Below are positions 34,100 through 45,499 of a stretch of DNA of 64,000 nucleotides, one piece after another (the stretch's first letter is position 1; the number at the start of each line of letters is the position of its first letter). This DNA is from Hibiscus mutabilis (lineage: Eukaryota; Streptophyta; Magnoliopsida; Malvales; Malvaceae). The notes under the pieces are model-generated. The model saw only the letters and a program-made list of their open reading frames with translations, was not told where the DNA came from and searched no databases. The stretch is taken from positions 22,133,657-22,197,656 of the forward strand of contig CM033726.1 of NCBI GenBank assembly GCA_019671005.1, read 5' to 3'. A program made the position numbers and the translations under genes.

Positions 34100-35480
34100 G
34101 AATTAATTCTTAAGGTCTTTTGTGTTATCGTAATCGGGTTTGCATGCCCAACGATGAATCCTTTTGTACCGATATTCTAAAGAAAGCTCATTCAAGCTCT
34201 TTTTCTATACACCTGGGGTCAGTGAAGATGTACAAGGACCTCCAAAAACTTTATTGGTGGCCCGGCATGAAACAAGCTATAGTTGATTTCGTGTCTAAGT
34301 GCCTTACGTGCCAGCATGTCAAGGCTGAGCATCATGTTCCTACTAGCTTATTGCAACTCATCGATTTATTACTATAGAAATGAGAGAAAATCACAATGGA
34401 CTTTGTCAGTGGTTTGCCTCTAACTCCCACCAAACATGATGCCATATGGGTCATTGTAGACCGTTTCACCAAGTCAGCACACTTCTTATCTGTTAGGATG
34501 GATTACGGTCTTCCAAAGCTAGCTGACCTGTATATCAAGGAAGTCGTGAGACTTCATGGGGTACCAAAGTCTATCATCTCTAATAGAGACCCACATTTTG
34601 CTTCTCGATTCTAAAAATCATTGCAGGGTGCTTTGGGTACCAGAGTTAACCTTAGTACTGCATTTTACCCTCAGTCTGATGGCCAGTCAGAAAGGGTAAT
34701 CCAGGTAAATATAAAAAACTCCTTCCATTGAACTAATGAAAACAAGCTTTATTATTGAAATCCTCCGTTGCAGATTTTGGAAGACATGCTTCGAGCATGC
34801 ATCATTGACTTTGGTGGATCTTGGGAGAAATCTCTGTCCCTTATCAAGTTTGCCTACAACAATAGTAATCAAGCTTCAATCAAAACGGCACCTTATGAGG
34901 CGTTGTCTGGCAGACGTTGCAAAACTCTACTATGTTGGTCTGAACTCGACGAAGGTAAGATGTTGGGCCTTGACCTACTTTGGCAAACCAAAGAACGGGT
35001 TACCATCATCCATAATTGCTTGAAGGCAGCCTTTGACCGACAAACGACCTATGCTAACCTTAAGCGAAGGGATATCCAATACGAGGTTAGTGAAAAAGCC
35101 TTCCTCAAAGTCTCACCGTGGAAGAAGATTCCAAGGTTTGGCAAGAAAGGGAAACTAAGTCCCCAATTTATTGGATCCTTTGTTGTTATTGAAAAATTTG
35201 GCACAGTCGTTTATCATTTAGCATTGCCCTCAGAATTAAGCAGGATTCATGATGTCATCCATGTATCCATGCTTTGAAAGTACCGATCTGACCCCTCGCA
35301 CATCATTGAACCAGAATCCGTGTAGATCCAACTGACTTGACCTACGAGGAAGAACCAGTTTAGATTCTTGCAAAAGAAGTCAAGAGGCTTCATAATAAAT
35401 TCATGCCATCAGTCAAAGTGCTTTGCAGGAGCCATTTAGTGGAAGAAGCCACTAGGGAATCAGAAGAGTCGATAAAGAAG
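34100..35480 (+). pseudogene. Integrase with chromodomain, element G; contains an intron-like segment
   Basis: Zinc domain: HSSSFSIHLGSVKMYKDL and CLTCQHVK (HHCC, about 34185-34330). The core begins with MDFVSGLPLTP; the second catalytic Asp is Asn (IISNRDPHF near 34580); the Glu is kept in GQSERVIQ (34700). At 34705-34773 a 69-bp GT...AG segment separates VIQ from ILEDMLRAC, in phase 0. The C-terminal part runs through KVSPWKKIPRFGKKGKLSPQFIG to 35277. A chromodomain follows in a third segment (VKVLCRSHLVEEATRESEES, about 35415-35475). A double G-to-A change (TGG to TAA) makes a stop at 34613. Confidence 0.9.
34705..34773 (+). other. Intron-like 69-bp insertion in the integrase of G
   Basis: Begins GTAAAT, ends TTGCAG, A/T-rich, with a CTAAT branch-point-like motif at about 34731. 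It contains two in-frame TGA codons and lies precisely between two codons of a segment that is continuous in J. It could be a true intron or a small insertion that happens to look like one. Confidence 0.5.
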
Positions 35481-35530
35481 CAGTACCCTCATCTCTTCGG
35501 TCTGGGTGAAAATTCAAGGATAATTTTTTT

Positions 35531-35542
35531 GTAAGGAGGAGT
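35531..35542 (+). promoter_or_regulatory. Polypurine tract of element G
   Basis: GTAAGGAGGAGT directly before the TGTAACACCCC that opens the 3' LTR. This is the usual plus-strand priming position. Confidence 0.75.
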
Positions 35543-38464
35543 TGTAACACCCCAAAAATTGGTCTAGTCAAAATTAGGTTATGGTGATCGGAATTTTTGT
35601 ATCGAATTGGTCTGATTAATGTAATGACTAATTTTGTACTCAATTACATTGCAATGAACTTAAATTAAGTCCAATTATCAAACTTGGACCTTTTTGGAAG
35701 AATTGAAAGTCATTTAGTGACTAAATTGAGAAAATTGAAAGTTTGGGGCAAAGTGCAAACCTCAGAAAGTCGAGGGATCAACCTCGTAATTCTACATTTT
35801 CGACGTGTGAGTCACCTTATTGCTTGGCTTTATTCACGTGAAGATGAATGAAAATATGTTATAAGAGATGACATATTAAATTGGAAAAGAATTGGAAAAA
35901 GCCTTGTGAAATTTTTATTGTTTTAAAGGTTTCTTCCCAAGCTAGGAAACCACCTAATTGGTTGCTTGGGAGGCAACCATTAATTGGGATTGAAATACAC
36001 GGCATATTAACAAATAAGAGGAAAAAAGATGGAACAATTTGCTTAAATCTAAACCGAGACAAAGTTTATCTTTTCCTACCAAGATAAACAAGCTCCTCTA
36101 TTGTCATCTTCTTCACCATGCTCAAGAAAGCACCTCACTTAGTTCCTTGAGATTTCTTTAATTTCTCTACATCGAATTTAAGCTCCTGGATTAGTGAGTT
36201 AAACCCCTCAAACAATTTGTTGATCCCACGGATATTTGAAGCTTAATTTCAAGATTAGGTCTTGAAAGTCAAAGTTTGAATCCATGTGTTATAGGCTTAA
36301 TTCCATGGAATTAATATTGTCTACAAGCTTTATTAAACTTGGATATCGATTTTGAATCATTGATTATGATTGTAACAGTTTCCCTAATTTCTTTGGAAGA
36401 TGAACCATCATCTCCTACTAGAGCTAAAGGCAAGGGGATTGTAATCTGAGAGCCTTGAGAGATACAAAAATCAAGGTGAGTGTAGCTGGAGTATTGGGAT
36501 TAGGCTAGGTGCCTTTCCCGATTTCATTTTCATTAAATATATTATCGCTAACATTGATAACAAGGTCATCGCATTGATCCCCTTTGGAGTGTGTATTGGT
36601 AAGCTTCCTTATTGAACTATTGAAACATTGAGTATTGATTATTGTCATTGAATCATGGAGCATCGATCATTGTCATTGAACTATAGAGTATTGATTACTG
36701 TCATCGAATCATTGGATATTGACCATTGAACCATTATCATTGTCATTGAATTATTGAATATATCGTTATTGGCAACTATTGTTATCGAGCTCACAGGATC
36801 CTTGAAATAGACCTAAGGGTCAACATATTGTTATCGGATCATTGAATCTATTGATATTGATAATATACTGAACATTGGCTTAAATTACCAGGCATTGGAT
36901 TCGAGTGGACATTGGATACAATTGGCATGCCATAGGATTTACAAGCTTATTAGTACATGTGGACTAAGGTCCTTGGGCTACGGCCATTATATTGGCGAGA
37001 CAGAGGGATGTTATGTTAGTCAATTGGTGAGGCGGAGGGACTAGACCTTTATTGATTTGGCGAGGCGTAGGAATCTGCATATCCACTATCTTGATTGATC
37101 CAAGGGTTATTATTGATCTATATGGATTATTGATATTGAATAAAAGTACCAATGATATTGAACGTTGATGAAATGTCATGAAAATATTGCCTAAGCCTGC
37201 ATTTGAGTGCATATTGTATTTTTGGTATTGTTGTGACTACCTCACTAGTCAATGTATGCCTAATGCATTCATCTTCATGCATTTTAAGGTTAAGCAAAGT
37301 GGTAGGGAGATCAAGCAACCTTTTTGAAGATTTTGGCAAATCCTACAAGGGTGAATGTAATGTTTACTTCCCTTACGTACTCCTAGAATGGTGGCATAGT
37401 TGTTGTAGTAGTCACTTGTATGCTTTTTATATCTGTATGTTATGCATGTTATAAGAATGCTTAAAAGGCCCTAAAATGACTTTTAGTAAAGGCTTAATAT
37501 GGTAAAAATTGTCTTAAGCGGCTAAAAAGGTGAAAATATAGTAAACAGATTCATATGATCATGAAATTTGGCATGCTAATAGATTATGTTGATATTAATT
37601 TCCTGGTAAAATCTCATTGCATTTGGACATTGTTTGATTTGCTAAATTTGATAAAAACTATAACAAATCTGTCATTTTAGTACAAGGCGTATCGATACGG
37701 GTGATGGCGTATCGATACCGGTATGCATATTTGGACACAATCAACGTCGGTAAACATGGTGTATCATACGTCAAAGGGCATATCAATATGAAAAGTAAAC
37801 ACTGGAATCTATAAAATTAAATACATCGATTCGGTTTTAAGGTGTATCGAAATGGGTCAACCTGGCCAACCCGTACCGGTACGGTTACCCAGCCGTACCG
37901 ATACGAGTATTGTTCATTGGATTTTGATAATTACAAAATATGCATGGTGTAACGATACAGATAGGCACCGTATCGATACGGGCTCATTGTCTCTCAACTA
38001 TTTTAACAGCCATGACACAGGTATATCGGTACTGCCTCCGAGTACCGATACCGGTATAGGTAAATCCATTAATAGTTAATTGGAATAAGTTTAAAATATT
38101 GCATATTAGTCGCTGAACATTGTATTGTGTAATTGAATGGGTAAAAGAACTTCGATTAACATGAAGATTTGTATAATCATTGGCTATAGACTGAATTTCA
38201 TTATGGTATTGTTAATTTTAGAAAGGGACCTCTAAAAATACTAAAATTACAGATTAGTTGCTAGAACTTGTAAAAGTTTAAAATTGGTCCTAAATGGATA
38301 ACCACTGTTTCATATTGGATTAATTGAACTAGTGTCATCGTTTTTATTGTTTGTTAAGCATTATAACATTAAATTATCGAATATTGTTTGCACCAATCAT
38401 CGCATTGTTCTCCGGTAACGCCTTCTGACCCGGTTCTCGACCAGGCCGGTAAGGGGTTGTTACA
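35543..38464 (+). repeat. 3' LTR of element G
   Basis: Starts TGTAACACCCC, ends GTTGTTACA, and is colinear with 27722-30686. The GTAYCGRTAC cluster lies at 37683-38063 with the same copies in the same order but several mutated independently. Confidence 0.95.
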
Positions 38465-39599
38465 CGACATGTGATTTAAAGGCTACAACAGATTCAACAC
38501 TAAGCTCAAAACACGAGAGCTCATATCACATTGCAAATCATTAACCATAGATTAATCATAGGAAATCATGATCAATGCAGCAGCAGTTTTTAGAATTAAT
38601 GCAATCATAGCAAAGGGAACCATAAAAAACAAAGCGAGCTATTTACGGACTATTTTTTTTTAAACTTAAATTTAACCTAATAAGTTCATGGCACAATACT
38701 CCCCCAAACTTGAGAGAAGCATTATCCCCAATGAAAAAATGAAAGAAAAACATGAAAAGGCAATAAAAAACTAACCGGAGTTTAAGTGGGAGAGAGAAGG
38801 TGTGATCTTGCACGCAGTACAGTTAAAGCGTGTACCGGTGTGGGGAACAAATGGTTCAAGCTTTTTAATAGCTTGTGGTGCAGTCAATGGGCACTTCCTC
38901 TAATATATCTTCAACCTCGGCAGTTTCGTGCACTTAATCCTTGCCAAAAATGCTTTGATGAAAATGATGAAGATTAGGGCACAATAATTTTGGGGCATAG
39001 CTTGGACAAGGAGGAAGAAGATGAAGAAGTAAGTTTAGCTTAAAAAAATCTCTCTTTAGCTTTTATGGTTTTTCAGACGAGATAAAGATGGAAAGACCTG
39101 GTTTTTATGTGAAGGTTGAAAATGTGAAAAGGTGGGAGATTTCAAAAAAAAAAAGTAATTAAAGTGGGATTTATGGAAAAATGGGAAAGTGGGGAAAGAA
39201 AATAGTAAAAAAGAATAAGAGGTTGTAGGGTTTAATGATGATGGAAGAGAAAATAAATTATTTTTCATTAAATGCAATAGATCCTATTCCTTTTTTGTCT
39301 TGTAACCGCCCAAAATACCCTAAAATATTTAGGAGCTAATACTTCCAAAAATCAACTTTTCTCCAAATCCTATAAAAATCTGATTCTCTTTATTGCTTTA
39401 TGGCTGCAAAATAAAATAAAATAAATCAAACAAAAATAATGAACATAATGTCGCGGCATCTAATACAAACTGAAATAAAGTGTTGAAGCATCAAAAATGT
39501 AATTAAAGTTCAAAACAAAATAAAACAAATAAAAATAAAAGCAATGTAGAAAAATAAAAGAGAATGTGAAAGCGGTTTAAGCATCCTGATTTGTTGGGA

Positions 39600-39830
39600 T
39601 GAGGGTCGTTTTTGATACTTCTTGTAGTCAATCTACACCCTCCATCGAGTGACAAATCTTCCTAGAAGAAATTGAGCCAAGGTGCTTAAAACTACTCCCC
39701 TTTGTGAAACCTTTGTAGAGATATCTTTCTTTCTTGTTCCTTTGTAATCCCTGCATACCCTCCACCTTGCTATTATTCTCGTAGGCATCAATTCCTAGAT
39801 GGAAATGATTATACCAACACCCAACCATTT
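39600..39830 (-). pseudogene. RT N-terminal fragment of element F
   Basis: In one minus-strand frame near 39790 it reads ELMPTRIIARWRVCRDY, matching the A segment ELIPTRTVTGWRVCMDY. About 120 bases further along, a second similar piece reads TRWRV, stop, IDYKK, suggesting a local duplication. It is otherwise broken. Confidence 0.5.
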
Positions 39831-40158
39831 GATTACTTTATTCTCATCAACTTTCTCCTCCATTGGGTGTTGCCTTCGTTGCGTGGCAATTGTTGTTCTA
39901 GCCAATTGCTATGGCAATCCTCTGTCAGGATTGTGTGTAAGTCAAGTGAAGGATCAATACTTTCAAAATGTTCAAGTATCCAACCACAACTTTTTTAAGC
40001 TTTTCAAACATCTCCATCAGTAGAGATTTTGGTATAGCACCAAGATCGGAGGGAATCACCAGGGATAAAGTGTCATCTCACAATTGACCATAACGTAGCT
40101 TTGATGGTATCAAATCTTGTATGTGGTCTTGACGTTGTGGATAAGAATAGTCTACAAA

Positions 40159-40506
40159 CTATTTCTCCAGCATCAATGTTGTTGTAATGGTCTGGGCATC
40201 AGATTCCTCAAACATTGTTGCAGCATTACTCTTCTCAGCTTCGTCAAGTGGTGTTACATCATTGCTCTGTTTAGGTTCATCAATCTTTGCTGTAGCAACT
40301 CGTTGTTCAAGCTCATCCATTGATGGGTATTCTTTCTCATGATCTCGACTCAGAGGTTCTAGTTGTTCCCCACATATTGGGGAAATCTCTTCACATTGCC
40401 CCTCGTCATTTTGACTTGGGATTTCAGTATCCCCTTGAATTGGTTGTTGCGGCATGCTACTCAAGATATTCAAAATCTCCACTGTGTGATTCCCAATGCT
40501 TCTCAA
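40159..40506 (-). pseudogene. Gag-protease linker fragment of element F
   Basis: 115 open codons. The pattern RSIGNHTVEILNILSSMP, then a GDTEIPSQN / CEEISPICGEQLEP run, parallels the A linker (SLENQVGQFAQNLNTRP, SDTEV, CKAITTGSGQQL). It has no TTGCCGAGGCA repeats, so it comes from a different subfamily than A. No protease active site follows. Confidence 0.5.
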
Positions 40507-40520
40507 TGTTTCAGCGAAAT

Positions 40521-40841
40521 TTTGAACACATAAGCATGTAACCTGACTAATTGAGTATTGGTAACCCCAAATTTAAGAAAGTCTATCTAATTTTCTAGAT
40601 TTATAGTTTGGTCCCTAATATGCAAATTCGTATGATTAGAGGTTGATTTGATGTTGTAATGTTCGAGGCTTTTAACCACTGCTACTTTGTACACCCTAGG
40701 TCTTAATGATGCATATAGAAAAGATAAAAAAAAAGAATAAAAATATACCTAATTCGAGTTAGCTATTTCGGGTTTGTTGCGGCAAACCTAATGCAGCTCA
40801 CTTGGTCTGGTTTGGTGCCTAGGTCAGGTCGAGGGGTTATA
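40521..40841 (+). repeat. 5' LTR remnant of element H
   Basis: Aligns with 48374-48660 (CACATAAGCAT, GGTCCCTAATATGCAAATTCG). Only the last 320 bases remain, including an extra 25 bases or so near the end that the 3' LTR lacks. It ends GGTTATA where the 3' copy has GGTTACA. Confidence 0.85.
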
Positions 40842-40846
40842 TTTGG

Positions 40847-40860
40847 TGGTATCAGAGCCA
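40847..40860 (+). promoter_or_regulatory. Primer binding site of element H, initiator tRNA-Met type
   Basis: TGGTATCAGAGCCA, exact, five bases after the LTR remnant. Confidence 0.95.
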
Positions 40861-41083
40861 TGTTATGATTGTTAGGAGTTTGTTGTAAAAATTTTCTGAT
40901 GATTTTATTTGATTGCTCATATGATTGTTAACCATTTTGATGAAATTTTCTATACTACGGGGTATTTGGGAGACATATTGCCTATTACCATTGCATTGAA
41001 ATGAAATTGCAGGATGTCTTGGATTCTTTTCCAAATGCAAGCCTAACTAAAGTTGTTTTTGTATGTTTTAATTGTTAGCAAGT

Positions 41084-42230
41084 ATGGGCCCAAGACGTGA
41101 GACTCGAACTAACATTGGTAAGGCCCAGAACGATCAGAGTTTTGGGGATGGCATAATTCCTCATACTTAGTTACCTCTTCCTCCACCTAATCCACTGACG
41201 GGTGTAGAGACGAGAAATCCACCTCAGACTCCATAAAGACCTCTGTTTAGGGATATGATACCACTGATACAAGCTATGACGGGAGAATTTTAGGAAGCTA
41301 TAGTTGGGGTTCATGTTTAGGCACCAGTACCGGTAGTAACTACCAATGGCAGACTATCGTTGGAACACCTCTAAAGTCTGAGAGGTGTTGAATTTAAGGG
41401 ATTAGATCTTGAAGCAGCAGAAGAGTGGTTTGCGAGCACCAAGCATATTCTTGGACAAATGAAGTGTATGAATGCTCAAAACTTGGGTGTATTGTGTCCT
41501 TGTTGCATGGTGATGCTTATCATTGGTGAACGACCACCGTAGCTGGAGTTCCTACTGCATATGTGAGCTGAGAATTCTTTCAAAGAGCTTTTCAGAGGAA
41601 GTATCTTGGTCCATAGTATCAGGATGCAAAGAAAAGAGAATTCATAGAGTTGGTTCATGGCCGGATGTCTGTAGCTGAGTATAAAGTGAAGTTTTTTCAT
41701 ATAAGTTAGTATGCTCCTAAATTGGTTCCAAATGATCGACAGAGATGTGATCGGTTTAGATATAGTCTTGAGAAGGATATCAAGACGTACTTGTTGGTTG
41801 CTAATTGTACCGATTTTGATATGTTGGTCAATTGGGTTAAAGATATTAAGTAGTCCTTAGGTATTTCTCCTCAGTCAGTAGTCACTGATTCGGTGAAGCA
41901 AGTGGCAAAGTCTGATTATTCTGGATAACGGAACAAGAAATTGTGGGACAAGCGATATAGGCCTGATCGTAAATGAGGTGGCGGTGGACGTGGTCAGAAT
42001 GTCCAAGTTGCTGCCTTTGGAGGAGATTGTGAGCATTATGGGAGACGTTATTTTAGAGAGTACTGGAAGAAGACTGGAGCATGTTTGTTGTGTTGTTCCT
42101 ATGAGCACTTCCAGCGAGATTGTCCATGTGGTGCTAAAGACATGCCAGTTTAGACGGTAGTTGAGGTAGTTCCTGCTAGAGGATGAGGCAGTGGTAGGGG
42201 AAATTTTTAGAGGCATAAAAATGATAGAGG
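41084..42230 (+). pseudogene. gag of element H
   Basis: Starts MGPRRETRTNIGKAQ at the ATG 41084, with many in-frame stops. Capsid: EEWFASTKHILGQMKCMNAQ near 41430, parallel to the J Gag (EDWLASTKRILGQMGCMDAR). The zinc knuckle CLLCCSYEHFQRDC (CX2CX4HX4C) near 42090 is intact. Roughly 380 codons before protease. Confidence 0.85.
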
Positions 42231-42740
42231 ACCGTTGCTCATACTATAGTAATTCATCCAGAGAGTGTGGGACCAGCAAGGGTGTACACACATCACAATG
42301 GCTGTAATGATACCGATGTTATTGCATGTACATTTACCTTGCAATATATGTCATTATTTTCATTGGTTGATTCAGGTTTTATACATTCATACATATTAAG
42401 TAAGCATGCACAGTTATTGGGTATACTTGTTGAGGTTTTGAATGTTAATGCTTTGGTAACTAGTTCTCTTGGTGAGACAATCACGGTTAGAAGGTTGTAT
42501 AGAAGGTGTCCCTTAATGATTCAAGGTCATGTTTTTGTCGTGTATTTAATAGAGTTGGCATTTCATGGTTTTGATGTTATTTTGGGAATGGATTGGTTAT
42601 CGGAGCATAGGGTTGTAGTGGATTTTGAAACCAAAAGGATTGCGCTAAAACTTGCCGATGACTATGTTGTGTTAGTGGTAGGCGAGAATACGAAGTTCAT
42701 GTCAATGTCGTTTCGGCAATTCAAGCAAAAAAGGTGATAC
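42231..42740 (+). pseudogene. Protease of element H
   Basis: Open from 42267 to 42737: GPARVYTHHNG, active site LVDSGFIHSYIL near 42370, then HGFDVILGMDWLSEHR. The D-S-G triad is intact. This is one of the better preserved domains of H. Confidence 0.9.
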
Positions 42741-42889
42741 GAGTAGGATGTAAAGCCTACTTGGAATTTTTTATTAATCCAGGAATCAAGAACATCTGAG
42801 TGCAAGATTTTAGACCATGTGGGATTTTTTGGAAGTATTTTTGGAGGAATTGTCTGGGTTGCCACCATATAGGGATGTTGAATTTTTTA

Positions 42890-44175
42890 TTGAAATATAT
42901 TCAGGTATGGCATCAGTATCCATTGCTCCCTATCGTATGGCTCTGAAAGAATTAAAGGAATTAAATACTCAACTTTAAGAGTTATTGGATCGTGGATTCT
43001 TTCGACCGAGCGTTTCACCATGGGGTGTACCGTTGTTGTTTGTGAAAATGAAAGATAGAACCATGCATATGTGTATTGACTATCGGCAGTTGAACAAGTT
43101 GACGATTAAGAACAAAGTACCCGTTACTGTAGATTGATGATTGTTTGATCAATTCTGTGGTGCTAATGTGTTTTCTAAGATTGATTTGAGATACGGGTAC
43201 TATCAGTTGAAGGTTAAGGAGGCAGATGTGTTGAAAACTATTTTTTGCACTAGGTATGGGCATTATGAATTTTTGGTAATGACGTTTGGTTTGACGAATG
43301 CCCATGTTGCTTTTATGGACATGATGAATAGGGTGTTCCATGAGTATCTTGACCAATTTGTGGTAGTATTCATAAATGATATCCTCGTGTATTCTTGTAC
43401 TAAGGAGGAACATGATCGGCATTTGCGGATTATGTTGCAAGCGCTAAAGGAACACCAGTTGTATGCTAAATTGAGTAAGTGCGAGTTTTTGCTTAATGAA
43501 GTGATGTTCCTTGGTCATGTTGTTTCAGCGAAAGTCTATTCGTGTTGACCCGCAGAAGATTGTAGCTATCCTTAATTGGAAACAACCTAAGTCAGTTATT
43601 GAGATTCGTAGTTTCCTTGGGTAGGCAGGGTATTATTGTCGCTTTGTTGAGGGCTTTCGAGTGGACAGAGAGTCAACAACGTAGCTTCGAGGAGTTTAAG
43701 GAAGTTTTGATACATGCTCCTATTTTGATTCAACCTGAGTTGGGCAAAGAGTTTGTGGTATATAACGATGCATCATATGTTGGTTTAGGTTGCATATTGA
43801 TGCAAGATGGGAAAGATGTGTCTTACGCGTCAAGATAATTGAAATTTCATGAGCATAATTATCCCATCGATGATTTAGAGCATGCTACAATAGTTTTTGC
43901 ATTGAAAATTTTGAGATATTATCTCTTTGGTGACAAGTGTACCATCTATACAGATCAAAAGAGTTTGAAGTATTTTATGTCTCAAAAGGAGTTAAATCTT
44001 AGGCAACAAAGATGGGTAGAGTTGCTTAAGGATTATGACCTGACAATCGAGTATCATCCCACTAAAGCCAGTGTAGTAGCAGACGCATTGAGTCGTAAGG
44101 CTACTGTTGAGCTTAGGGCGATGTTTGCAAGGTTGAGTGTGATGCGAGAAGGTGGATTATTGGCTGAATTGTAAG
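42890..44175 (+). pseudogene. Reverse transcriptase-RNase H of element H
   Basis: Linker IAPYRMALKELKEL, RT CIDYRQLNKLTIKNK, VFSKIDLRYGYYQLKV, then VVVFINDILVYS near 43375: the catalytic F-I-D-D box has Asn for the first Asp. Thumb and connection follow. RNase H: LGKEFVVYNDASYVGLGC (near 43750), IYTDQKSLKYFMSQKELNLRQQ and VVADALSRK (44090). Stops at 43138 and 43836 and frameshifts near 43530 and 43600. Confidence 0.9.
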
Positions 44176-44249
44176 CTTAACCTATGTAGTCTCAAATGAT
44201 TAAAGCGAGGCAACCGTATGATGATTCTTTAGTTCCGCATGTTAAGGAT

Positions 44250-45460
44250 ATGTCGGATGGTAATCTGGTAGATTTCATTTCACTGGTAATAGTGTCTTGT
44301 GTTTCAAAGGTCGTATAGTAGTGTCGAAGAATTATGAGTTGAGACATGTTATTTTGATCGAGGCACATTCTAGTCCTTTTTCTATGCATCCCAATAGTAC
44401 CAAGATGTATCGTGATTTAAAAGAGGAGTACTATTGGGTGGGTTTGAAAAAGGATGTAGCAGAGTTTGTTTCGCGGTGTTTGGTACGTTAACGCGTAAAA
44501 CTTGAGTACCAGTTTCCTTCAGGGTTGTTTCAACCTATCCGAATCTGCAGTGAAAGTGGGAAAGAATTACAATGGATTTTATAACGTTTTTACCTTTGAC
44601 ACCGTCTAAAATGGATTCAATATGGGTGATTGTGGATTGTTTTACGAAGTGTGCACATTTTCTTGCAGTGCATACGACGTATATGTTAGACAAGTTAGCC
44701 GAGATGTATGTTGCTGAGATTGTTAGGTTGCATAGAGTTCCTAAATCAATCAAATTGTATAGAGACTCACGTTTTACGTTAAGGTTTTGGGAGTGTTTAC
44801 AAATAGCTTTGGGGACAAGGATTAATTTTAGCACTTCCTATCACCCTCAGACAGAAAAAATAGTTACCTTTGGTGGAGTTTTCTTATAATAACAGTTATC
44901 AGTTGAGTATACAAATGGCTCCCTATGAGGCTCTTTATGGGCGTAAGTGTCGATCGCCACTATGTTGGGCAAAATCAGGTGAGAAGCATGTTACAACACC
45001 TGATTTGCTTAAAGACACGAATGATAAGGTGAAGCTCATTTGTGATCATTTGAAAGCAAAATTGGATCGACATAAGTCCTATGCAGATTTGAAGCGAAAA
45101 GAGACTGAGTATGAGGTTGAAGATAAAGTGTTCTTGAAAATTTCACCGTGGAAAAAGGTGATGAGGTTTGGACAAAATGGTAAGTTAAGTCCTAGTTTCA
45201 TTAGACCATACGAAGTGCTGGAGCGTATTGGTCCTATTGCGTATAGATTGAGATTAATGGTTGAGCTTGGGAGATTGAGTTGTGGACAGATTTGTCTTAT
45301 GAAGAGGAACTAGTGAAGGTGTTGGATTCTAGAACAAAGGTTCTTTGTGGTAAGACCATAAAGTTGGTCAAAATTTTGTAGCGGCATCGAGGGATCGAGG
45401 AAGCCACATGAGAGACAAAGAAAGATATGTGCAAGCAGTTTCCTCACCTCTTTCCATCAG
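44250..45460 (+). pseudogene. Integrase-chromodomain of element H
   Basis: Zinc part HSSPFSMHPNSTKMYRDL, with the last Cys lost (CLVR). Core MDFITFLPLTP; the second catalytic Asp position reads IKLYRDSRF (Tyr). About 30 codons are deleted after YHPQTE, so the segment carrying the catalytic Glu is missing and the sequence resumes at LPLVEFSYNN. C-terminus KISPWKKVMRFGQNGKLSPSFIRPYEV. A chromodomain remnant with stops (LVKIL, stop, RHRGIEEAT) ends near 45440. Confidence 0.9.
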
Positions 45461-45499
45461 GTAAATTTCGGGGACAAAATTTGTTAACAGGGGAAGAGT

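Larger units (their letters stand above)
27722..38464 (+). mobile_element. Element G: complete chromovirus (Tekay/Del-like) with both LTRs
   Basis: 10.7 kb in the order LTR, tRNA-Met primer site, gag, protease, RT, RNase H, integrase, chromodomain, purine tract, LTR. It is flanked by the perfect duplication CGACA at 27717-27721 and 38465-38469. The two LTRs (about 2.96 and 2.92 kb) are colinear throughout with many small differences, so the insertion is not recent. The coding region has frameshifts and stops. Removing G rejoins element F. Confidence 0.95.
38465..40520 (-). mobile_element. Continuation of element F: 3' region, then collapsed RT and gag-pro remnants
   Basis: The first five bases are the right copy of CGACA. 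At 38699-38733 is a decayed second tract/hairpin module (CCCCCAAACTTGAG, then GCATTATCCCCAATG), at the spacing from the LTR seen in A and I once G is removed. 38740-39600 is A/T-rich non-coding DNA. Short RT and gag-pro pieces follow at 39600-39830 and 40159-40506. Most of protease, RT, integrase and the extra ORF are absent. The sequence stops at 40520, where the LTR of H begins. Confidence 0.65.
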
